50,445 bases of DNA, taken from NCBI GenBank assembly GCA_021413845.1, contig JAIOPP010000042.1:1-50445 (forward strand), written 5' to 3'. Shown one piece after another: positions 27,443 to 34,155 of the stretch. Position numbers and translations under genes: made by a program. Position 1 is the first letter of the stretch. Every line of letters starts with the position of its first letter. The notes below the pieces were generated by a model. The model saw only the letters and a program-made list of their open reading frames with translations, was not told the origin of the DNA and made no database searches. The DNA is from Planctomycetia bacterium. Its GTDB lineage: Bacteria > Planctomycetota > Planctomycetia > Pirellulales > PNKZ01.

Positions 27443-27886
27443 ATGAGCACCCACCTACTGGAAAGCTACGGAATGCAAATCCTCGAAGGCGGACTCTCCG
27501 CCGACGACCAGTTGCGATGGCAGGTGCGGGAACTATTGTCGGGCCTTTATCCGGCCGGCCCTTTCGAGCGCCGCACCGAGCAGCGCTACCCGTTTCCGAA
27601 GTTGATTCGGTTGCGGCCCGTCGGTACCGACGGCACCACGACGATCGGCCCGCTGCTGACCGTATCGGGCAAGCAAATCTCGGAGGCAGGGCTCAGCTTT
27701 TTCCATCCCGAGCCCCTGCCCTATCGGCTCGTCGTGGCCTCGCTCGAGAAACCGAACCGCGGCCGTTGCGAGTTGCTGCTCGATGTCGATTGGTGCCGCT
27801 TCACGCAAGCCGGTTGGTACGAAATCGGGGGCAAATTCGTGCGCACCGGAGTCGACGAACTTCCGCAGGCACGCACCGCGAGCTAA
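27443..27886 (+). CDS. PilZ-like hypothetical protein
   Basis: 147 residues. A helical N-terminal region (1-40) is followed by RRTEQRYPFPKLIRLRP near residues 44-60 and ISEAGLSFFHPEPLPYR near 80-96, a pattern like the RxxxR and DxSxxG blocks of PilZ domains, which bind c-di-GMP; here the second block is I-S-E-A-G without the leading Asp. The domain call is therefore weak. The frame is open upstream from TTG, but ATG at 27443 is the better start. Its TAA overlaps the TAG of the convergent CHAD gene by 2-3 bp. Confidence 0.6.
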   Translation: MSTHLLESYGMQILEGGLSADDQLRWQVRELLSGLYPAGPFERRTEQRYPFPKLIRLRPVGTDGTTTIGPLLTVSGKQISEAGLSFFHPEPLPYRLVVASLEKPNRGRCELLLDVDWCRFTQAGWYEIGGKFVRTGVDELPQARTAS

Positions 27887-28833
27887 GCGGCGTGCTCTTC
27901 GTTCGGCAATTGTAGCGTGGCGTCGAAGCGCCGGCGTAGATCATCCGAGCGCTCTTTCGTCCACCAGGCGAAAAACTCCTGAGTCGCTCCGGTTACCGAA
28001 TTCCGTTCGCCGGCGATGAGTTCTTCGAGCAGCTGGGCGAGCGACGGGTCGTCCCACTCGCTCTTCCACGCTTCGTAATGCGCGAGTGCCGAGGCGTGGT
28101 CGTTCACCGTGCCGAGCAGCGCTTGCACCTTCTCGATGTCGGCATAGAGATCCTTGCGCAATTCCGGCCCGAACGCGGCCGAGAAGTATTCCATCGCATA
28201 GCGAAGTTGCTTCCCTTCGATGCGAAAGTGATGCAACAGGGTCGTGTCCGACATATCGGCCGCACCGGCCGCGAAAAACACATCGACCGCACGCGACAGT
28301 CCATGTCGAGCCCAGGCCGAAAAGGTCGTCTCCTGCGAATGCTTCGGGGCACGCACTTTTTCGATCAGCGTGTGCAAATCTTCGTGGAACCCGCGCTTCT
28401 TCAACTTGCGATGCAACCGCACGATCGGCTTTTGCGCTGCGACCCGCAATTCGGCGATCCGCTCCGTCAGCGGTTTCAGGCGTTCGGCATCGGGATGCGC
28501 AACGAGCCTGCCGAGCAGCACATCGAAGTCGCGGGCTTCGCCGGCTCGACGTCGCAGCTTATGGAGCTTGGCTTCGATCTTCGTCGCTTTGCGGCGCGGC
28601 AAGAGCTCGGCATAGCCTTGCATCGCAGCCATCGCCCGTCGCACGGCGACGCGCAACTGATGAACCGGCCGAGTCGCCCCTTCTTTCGCTTTCGCCGCAG
28701 CGGCCGACCACTTCCACACCGGCTCCAGTCGGCGCTCGAGCGTCGCCTGAGCGGCCTGCGAGGCCGGCATTTCCGGGCGCAGATCGCTCATCCACTTACC
28801 GCTTTTCTCGCTGCTCTTCGTCATGGTCGTCAT
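27883..28833 (-). CDS. CHAD domain protein
   Basis: About 316 residues, almost all alpha-helical. CHAD domains bind polyphosphate through conserved His and basic residues. Seen here: VHQLRVAVRRAMAAMQ near 55-70, KLRRRAGEARDFDVLLGRL near 88-106 and LLHHFRIEGKQLRYAMEYF near 195-213. No CYTH domain is attached. Start chosen at ATG 28831-28833 (MTTMTK...), which overlaps the end of no other gene; the frame stays open upstream into the TlpA-like gene. The downstream end touches the PilZ-like gene tail to tail. A link to polyphosphate granules is inferred from the family. Confidence 0.82.
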   Translation of the reverse strand: MTTMTKSSEKSGKWMSDLRPEMPASQAAQATLERRLEPVWKWSAAAAKAKEGATRPVHQLRVAVRRAMAAMQGYAELLPRRKATKIEAKLHKLRRRAGEARDFDVLLGRLVAHPDAERLKPLTERIAELRVAAQKPIVRLHRKLKKRGFHEDLHTLIEKVRAPKHSQETTFSAWARHGLSRAVDVFFAAGAADMSDTTLLHHFRIEGKQLRYAMEYFSAAFGPELRKDLYADIEKVQALLGTVNDHASALAHYEAWKSEWDDPSLAQLLEELIAGERNSVTGATQEFFAWWTKERSDDLRRRFDATLQLPNEEHAA

Positions 28834-28882
28834 CGGAGAATAGATCGCTTCGAAAACCGTGGCTCGTTGAAGGTCGCTGCCG

Positions 28883-30145
28883 CTACTCTGCGCCGGTCGC
28901 TTTCGGAGCTTCGGCCGGCTTGTCGTCTTTCTTCTTTTCCGTCTCTTCAGCAGGTTCTTTCTTCTTCGGCTCGGCCGGGCCGATCTGCTCGGCCAAGAGA
29001 TCCCACAAGGCGTCGCCATGCGCGTGGAGCGAGACGACCTTGCCCGTCCGGTCGATTAAGATCGCACGGGGAATGCTCATGATGCCGTATTGCAGCGCGA
29101 GCGGTTGGTCCCAGCCTCCCGACTTGGCGGCGGCGTCTTTCGTCGTGTCGTCGAACAGCGTGATCCAGGGCAACTCTTCGCGCTTAAGAAAGTCGACCAA
29201 CCGCGAACGATTGTCGTCGAGACTGATGCCGACCACTTCGAAGCCCCGCCCGTGATATTTGGCGTAGCAATCCTTCAGCGTCGGCAGCTCCGCCATGCAA
29301 GGGCCGCACCAAGTCGCCCAGAAGTCGACCAGCACGACCTTCCCCTTCAACTCCTTCAAGTCAAACGGCTTCCCTTCCACCGTCTTCGCCGCAACGTCCA
29401 TCGCTTGACCGGGGAGCGACAACAAGCGCGCCGCGCCGGCGAGTCGCTTCGAGTTCTCGACCACGGCGGGTTCGTCGCTCGTGGCAAATGCGGCCGCGAA
29501 TTCGATATAGGCTTCGGCCGCCTGCTTCGTCAGCCCGACCGATTCGGCCAAGAGCGCCGTTTGAAACGCCAAGCTCAAGTTGCGCGAATCGAGCTTCGCG
29601 GTGCGCACATGTTGCCGCACTTCGGCCACGAGCTTTTCGACCACGGGGAGATTTCCCCGATCGATCTCTTGCAGCCGAGTCGCAAGCTCGTAGATCTTCG
29701 CCAGCGGCGGGACGAACGGACGCTTATCGGCCAGCAGATCGTTGTGGTACTTCTTCATTCGCTCGGTCGCCCCGGCGGCTTCGACGCGTCGCAGCATGCG
29801 CAAGGCGGCGAGCTTCTCGCCGATCGCGCGCGTCTGCTCTTCTTCGGTTCCGGCGGTCCCGATCTTGTCGACCGCCGCGGCGACCGCTTCGTAAACGCGA
29901 TTCAGATGCGCGACGACGGCCGGCAAGTCGCGTCCCGGCGGCTGCAGCTTCTTCGTCTTGTCGATAAACTCGAGCAACTCGGCAGGGGTGCCGCTGGGGA
30001 TTACGATCGGCTCGGCCTTAGCGACCGCTGCCGCCGGTGGTTTCGCAGCCGCTCCGTCTTGCGCGGCGGCATCGGCGGCCGTGCCGCAAGCCAGGCCGAC
30101 GCAAACGATCGTCCACGTCGGCTTCCATCGTTCGAAGAGTCGCAT
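28883..30145 (-). CDS. TlpA-family thioredoxin-like secreted protein
   Basis: 420 residues. Signal peptide (1-28, cut near ADAAAQD), a helical N-terminal domain (about 45-265) unique to planctomycete homologues, and a TlpA/ResA-like thioredoxin domain (about 265-400) with VDFWATWCGPCMAELP containing the WCGPC redox site near 286-290 and the cis-Pro in MSIPRAIL near 360. The tail is a Lys/Glu/Pro-rich low-complexity stretch of about 35 residues. Likely a periplasmic thiol-disulfide reductase acting on cytochrome or exported-protein cysteines. The gene is 50 bp upstream of the CHAD gene on the same strand. Confidence 0.88.
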   Translation of the reverse strand: MRLFERWKPTWTIVCVGLACGTAADAAAQDGAAAKPPAAAVAKAEPIVIPSGTPAELLEFIDKTKKLQPPGRDLPAVVAHLNRVYEAVAAAVDKIGTAGTEEEQTRAIGEKLAALRMLRRVEAAGATERMKKYHNDLLADKRPFVPPLAKIYELATRLQEIDRGNLPVVEKLVAEVRQHVRTAKLDSRNLSLAFQTALLAESVGLTKQAAEAYIEFAAAFATSDEPAVVENSKRLAGAARLLSLPGQAMDVAAKTVEGKPFDLKELKGKVVLVDFWATWCGPCMAELPTLKDCYAKYHGRGFEVVGISLDDNRSRLVDFLKREELPWITLFDDTTKDAAAKSGGWDQPLALQYGIMSIPRAILIDRTGKVVSLHAHGDALWDLLAEQIGPAEPKKKEPAEETEKKKDDKPAEAPKATGAE

Positions 30146-30224
30146 GCGAACCGCTCCCGCCGAGAATTAGGTAATCACTGAGCGTATCGCGCCGGCGCGG
30201 TGAAAACAAACCTCGAAAGGAGGG

Positions 30225-31010
30225 CTAAGCGATCGTCCGTCCCCCGTCGACCGGGAGACAAACGCCGGTTATGAACTCGTTTTCCACCAGCGCAAGCACC
30301 GCCGCGGCGACATGCTGCGGGCTCCCTTCGTGTTTCACCAACGTTCCTGCAATTGCTTGCCGGCGTTCGTCTTCCGTCAACTCCGGCGGCAGCATCACAG
30401 GGCCGGGCAAGACTGCATTCACACGCACTTTCGGATTTCGTGCCGCGAGCTCGACGGCGAACATCCGGGTCGTGGTCGGAATGGCCCCCTTCGAGGGAAA
30501 ATAGGCGGCATAGTCCCGATACGGCCGCTCGGTCGCCCAATCGCCGACGTTCACGATGACGCCCCCTTCGGGCTGCGCGACCATCTGCAAGCCGACGCTG
30601 CGGCAACAGAGAAACGTGCTGAGCGTGTTGGCCTCGAAGTGCTCGCGCACATCGGCGGCCCGGACCTCTTCCAACGGTTTCGATTTCCAAATCGCGGCGC
30701 AGTTCACCAACACATCGATCCGCCCGAACCGCGCAACGACTTCCCCGACGATCCGCTCGACGACGACTTCCTCGGACAAGTCCCCCACGACGACCATCGC
30801 CTGAGCACCATCGGCCTCGAGCTCGGCAACCGTCGCCCGAGCCTCGTCGACGGACAGATGCGCATGCACGACCACGGCATACCCACGCGCAGCGAGCGCC
30901 CGCACGACGAAGTTCCCGACCCGCTTGGCACCGCTGCCGGTGACGAGGGCGACTTTCGTGTTGTCATGCCTCGCAGCATCGGAGCGATGAGTCTTCGACA
31001 AGGAGCTCAT
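30225..31010 (-). CDS. SDR oxidoreductase, pteridine-reductase-like
   Basis: 261 residues, classical SDR fold. NAD(P) site VTGSGAKRVGNFVV near 24-37, NCAA near 108, catalytic YFPSK with Tyr and Lys near 168-172, and VNAVLPGPV near 196. The position of the usual catalytic Ser is Asp (NVGDWATERPYRDY), as in pteridine reductase PTR1 and FolM, and the AKRVG turn favours NADPH. A role in reducing dihydropterins is therefore plausible. It overlaps the upstream unknown gene by one base (TAATG), indicating an operon. A truncated copy of its 5' part lies at 31499-31597. Confidence 0.82.
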   Translation of the reverse strand: MSSLSKTHRSDAARHDNTKVALVTGSGAKRVGNFVVRALAARGYAVVVHAHLSVDEARATVAELEADGAQAMVVVGDLSEEVVVERIVGEVVARFGRIDVLVNCAAIWKSKPLEEVRAADVREHFEANTLSTFLCCRSVGLQMVAQPEGGVIVNVGDWATERPYRDYAAYFPSKGAIPTTTRMFAVELAARNPKVRVNAVLPGPVMLPPELTEDERRQAIAGTLVKHEGSPQHVAAAVLALVENEFITGVCLPVDGGRTIA

Positions 31011-31432
31011 TACAAGGGGAACTCCTGTGTCGATCCTAAAAATTGCACGTCATTATCCTCGATAAAGATCGCCTTCAACTCCGAATTCATCCGGCCGACG
31101 ACCTCCGTCGTGTCGATGAATCGCAGTCGCTTCCAACTCCATTTCCTATCGGGCAGCGCTTGCACCGTGACACACAGATCCAAGCCACCGGCTTCCATCT
31201 CGACACCATAGACGCAAAGAAGGAAGCGAAGAGACTCGACTCGTATTCCGACAGCCCATCCCCAATCCTCGGAACCGAGGAAGTCGATCGTCCAACCTCG
31301 TTCGGAAAGTTTCCTTTGCAAGTAAAGGCAAAGCGACTTGCCGTACATGCCTTCGTTGACGATATCCTCATCTTCACCGGGTAAGATCGTGAACTTATCG
31401 GAACGGATGTGAAAGAACGGACTGGTGCTCAT
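31010..31432 (-). CDS. Hypothetical protein, 140 residues
   Basis: No recognised family. The protein is acidic and rich in Trp and Glu (GWTIDFLGSEDWGWAVGIRVE near 46-66), without signal peptide or membrane segment. Its base composition is clearly lower in GC than the neighbours, which together with the adjacent broken SDR copy suggests acquired or rearranged DNA. It is translationally coupled to the SDR gene. The small size and acidity would fit an immunity-type or accessory protein, but nothing in the sequence proves this. Confidence 0.6.
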   Translation of the reverse strand: MSTSPFFHIRSDKFTILPGEDEDIVNEGMYGKSLCLYLQRKLSERGWTIDFLGSEDWGWAVGIRVESLRFLLCVYGVEMEAGGLDLCVTVQALPDRKWSWKRLRFIDTTEVVGRMNSELKAIFIEDNDVQFLGSTQEFPL

Positions 31433-31498
31433 ACTTCCGTCGGTAAAGATTCGTTTTGCAGGAACCTAAATGTGCGTTCGTCGAAATGAGCGAGCGTC

Positions 31499-31597
31499 GC
31501 CGACGACCACCATCGCCGCAACACCATCGGCCTGAAGTTCCGCAGCCGTCGCACGAGCCTCGTCGTGGCACCGCTATCGGTGACGAGGGCGACTTTG
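31499..31597 (-). pseudogene. Truncated, internally deleted copy of the neighbouring SDR gene
   Basis: Plus-strand 31499-31564 matches 30782-30848 inside the SDR gene (about 85 percent by eye), then jumps to a match of 31565-31597 with 30925-30957, skipping about 76 bp. On the minus strand this gives KVALVTDSGAT followed directly by the TVAELEADGAQ region. It is the remnant of a partial duplication; no function is expected. Confidence 0.75.
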
Positions 31598-31669
31598 GAG
31601 CGAGCGGCGGACGGTTCTAGTGGATGTGGCATGAGATACTTGAATCGACTTTCATCACGACGATTCTGT

Positions 31670-32209
31670 TTATTTATCCATATTCAAAGAGGGCGTAACC
31701 ATCTCATTTGAAGTGCGATCCTTCTGAGATATAGCTGGATTTTCTCCTCGCAACTTCTTTTCATAGCCGAGCATGGTGCCGACGTAGCCATGGATCGTCT
31801 TTGTATGGTTGTTACCTAATGTGAAACCTCCATCGATATAGAAAATCTCTCCCTTGTCGGCCTTTAGCTGTTCTTCCGTGAAGCCTCTACCCATCGGGAA
31901 ACCATTCTGTATCGAAGTGCCGTCTTCGTAGCTCGCTGTTTGCTTATGCCATTCATGGAAGGGCTGCAAGGACTTCACTCGCAAGGTACCATCGGCTTGA
32001 ATTGCATAGGTAAATCTACCGTCCTTTACGTGAATACGTTGACCACGTGCCGGATCGAGAATGATTTTGATATCACCGGTAAAACCATTCGGTATGACCA
32101 AATGAACCGGTGTTTCATCAAGAAAGCAACCGCGCAAGCAAACCCAAAATAGAGCCACGACGATCAGCAACTGAGCGTACTTGCGAAACATCGAAGAACT
32201 CATGAGCAA
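31670..32209 (-). CDS. Membrane-anchored hypothetical protein (DUF6843-like)
   Basis: 179 residues. N-terminal hydrophobic segment at about 12-27 ending in a Cys-containing WVCLRGCF, so either a lipoprotein-like or uncleaved anchor. The mature part has HLVIPNGFTGDIKIILDP near 36-53, a beta-rich pattern reminding me of DUF6843, and a mid-region FYIDGGFTLGNN near 123-134. GC is much lower than the flanks (25 of 60 bases in 31681-31740 against 45 of 60 in 32821-32880). Function unknown. Confidence 0.6.
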   Translation of the reverse strand: MLMSSSMFRKYAQLLIVVALFWVCLRGCFLDETPVHLVIPNGFTGDIKIILDPARGQRIHVKDGRFTYAIQADGTLRVKSLQPFHEWHKQTASYEDGTSIQNGFPMGRGFTEEQLKADKGEIFYIDGGFTLGNNHTKTIHGYVGTMLGYEKKLRGENPAISQKDRTSNEMVTPSLNMDK

Positions 32210-32301
32210 GAAACGCGAGACCTCATGGCCACATCAAGCAACGTGCGTTTGTTGAAGCCATTAGAACATGGAGTCGTCCTGCTTGGCGAGCACCTTCGGC
32301 G

Positions 32302-34119
32302 TCACCCCTTTGAGCTCAGCGGCACCACTCCGTCCCAATGCGGCGGCGGGGTTCTGCCGTGTTGGGCGATAAAGACCGTGAGGAAGTCTTTCACTCGGTC
32401 TCTCGCCGGTACGGCGTGGAGCATTTCCAGCGCTTCGCTCCAGTTGCCGGCGATGAAGTGGTCGAGTCCTTGCTCGTAGTTCGCGATGTGTTCATCCGTC
32501 AGCGGCGAGGTCGGGCCCATCGGGGGCAGGAGCTCGCTCACTTCGACGAACCCGTCGGTTCCATAGGGGCGCACCCGCGCGACGCGTCGGCAGCGCGCGA
32601 TCGTCGGCGAGACGCTGCTGCGGACCATCACGGCCGTCGCTTCGTCGAGCAGGATCGGCGCGTGCAGGAGCTTCGTCATCCCTTCCAAGCGCGAAGCGAG
32701 GTTCACGACCGGCCCGAAGACCGTGACCTTCACTTGATCGACGGTGCCGATGCGCCCGGCGACGGCGCGGCCCGAGGCGAGCCCGACCCCCATGCGGAAA
32801 TCGGCCAAGGGATGGCCGGGCTGCGTCGAGGCCGTTTCCAGTTCGCGGCGCACCGCGAGCGCCGCGTTGCACGCGCGCACGACGGCATCGTGCTGCGGCA
32901 AGGGCCAGCCCCAGAAACCCATCGCGGCATCGCCGTGAAAGTCGCCGAGCACGCCCCCCTGCTCCAAAATCTGATGCGTCATTACGCCGAGAGCCCGACT
33001 CACGCGCTCGAGCAACCCGAGCAGATCGTCGGCGTTGCGCTGCATGGCGAGCGTGAAGCCGCGGAGATCGCAGAACATCACGCAGACATCGGCCTCGCGC
33101 GGCGCGAGCACGAGATCGGGATCGGCCGTTTGCATCGCGCCGAGCACGGCCGGCGCAAAGAAGTTGCTCAGCGCCGCTTGGCGACGTCGCAAGTGCTCGC
33201 TCTGTCGGAGCGCCGCTAAGACCGAGGCGACGAGCTCGCTGAACTTCACGTCTTCGCGCAAATCGGAAGGATCGCTCGGCGTGACGCTCAAGCCGGCCGG
33301 CCCGTGGTAGCGACCGGCGACATACAGGCTCCAGCCGCGACAAGCCTCGCCGACGATCGGCGTGCAGAAAGCCCAATCGGCTTCTTCGGTCATCGTAAAC
33401 GAGCCGCTCGTGCCGGAGGTGCCGGTGTTCCACACATGCAACACGCTTTGCTTCCGCCGGATCGCTTCGAGAATCAAACGCTGGCTCGGTTGGAAATCGC
33501 CGGCCGTGTGGTGGCGACGGTCCCAGTGCAACACGCGCACTTGCTCGCGCCCCGTCGGGTGCGACTTCGTATCTTCGGGATCGGCGACTTCCGCTTCGAC
33601 CGCGGTGATGGCGACGACGTTGGCCCGCGCGATGCCGGAGAGGAGCAGATTGACGAGGCGCACGAACAGCTCTTCGTCGTTGCCGGCCCCGGAGATCACT
33701 TCCGGGAGGCGACTCAAAACTTCGAGCCGCTGGTCGGCGTTGCGGTAGCGAACCCGTTCGAGATATTGAGGACTGAACGTTTTCTCTTCGAGCGGCTGCG
33801 GACCTTCACGGCCGACGCGAATGCGGTCGTCGGCGAAAGTGAACGTCGTTTCGCCGATGACGAAATGCTCGCCGGGCCGAAGCTCGAACTCCGCCGGATC
33901 GTTTCCGCCGACGAAGACGGGATTGCGGGCGGTCGGCAAACGCCGGACGAAAAGCTTTCCCTTGCGCAGCACGAGCTCGCAATGACGGCGCGAGATCCGT
34001 TCGTCCCAAGTGACCGACCAAGCGCCGCAATCGCGGCCGAGCGTCACCGCTTCGTCGGGCACGAGCGTGCGACGCCAGCGGTGATGCGGTCGTGAGCCTT
34101 GGGCGATTAGGTCGGCCAT
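32302..34119 (-). CDS. FHA domain / class III nucleotidyl cyclase
   Basis: 605 residues: FHA domain (about 20-110; GRD, SRRH near 44-47, ARNP near 63) that would bind phosphothreonine; GAF-like middle (about 130-305); class III cyclase catalytic domain (about 335-510); helical tail with a TPR-like hairpin (about 525-590). Cyclase motifs: first metal Asp in MFCDLRGFT, second metal Asp in HGDAAMGFWG, Asn/Arg in VVNLASRLE. The residue that is Lys in adenylate cyclases is Asp (GDFHGD), and the second base-contact position is Thr. The nucleotide used (ATP or GTP) is therefore uncertain. Follows the kinase gene by 36 bp; a kinase-to-FHA relay is inferred. Confidence 0.88.
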   Translation of the reverse strand: MADLIAQGSRPHHRWRRTLVPDEAVTLGRDCGAWSVTWDERISRRHCELVLRKGKLFVRRLPTARNPVFVGGNDPAEFELRPGEHFVIGETTFTFADDRIRVGREGPQPLEEKTFSPQYLERVRYRNADQRLEVLSRLPEVISGAGNDEELFVRLVNLLLSGIARANVVAITAVEAEVADPEDTKSHPTGREQVRVLHWDRRHHTAGDFQPSQRLILEAIRRKQSVLHVWNTGTSGTSGSFTMTEEADWAFCTPIVGEACRGWSLYVAGRYHGPAGLSVTPSDPSDLREDVKFSELVASVLAALRQSEHLRRRQAALSNFFAPAVLGAMQTADPDLVLAPREADVCVMFCDLRGFTLAMQRNADDLLGLLERVSRALGVMTHQILEQGGVLGDFHGDAAMGFWGWPLPQHDAVVRACNAALAVRRELETASTQPGHPLADFRMGVGLASGRAVAGRIGTVDQVKVTVFGPVVNLASRLEGMTKLLHAPILLDEATAVMVRSSVSPTIARCRRVARVRPYGTDGFVEVSELLPPMGPTSPLTDEHIANYEQGLDHFIAGNWSEALEMLHAVPARDRVKDFLTVFIAQHGRTPPPHWDGVVPLSSKG

Positions 34120-34155
34120 CGGGAAGCAGCGCTTTCGGCAAACGACGAGACTTTT

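Noticed and set aside
27443-27886. Calling this gene a firm c-di-GMP-binding PilZ protein
   Set aside because: The RxxxR-like block is present but the D/NxSxxG block lacks the leading Asp/Asn, so only a PilZ-like label is justified.
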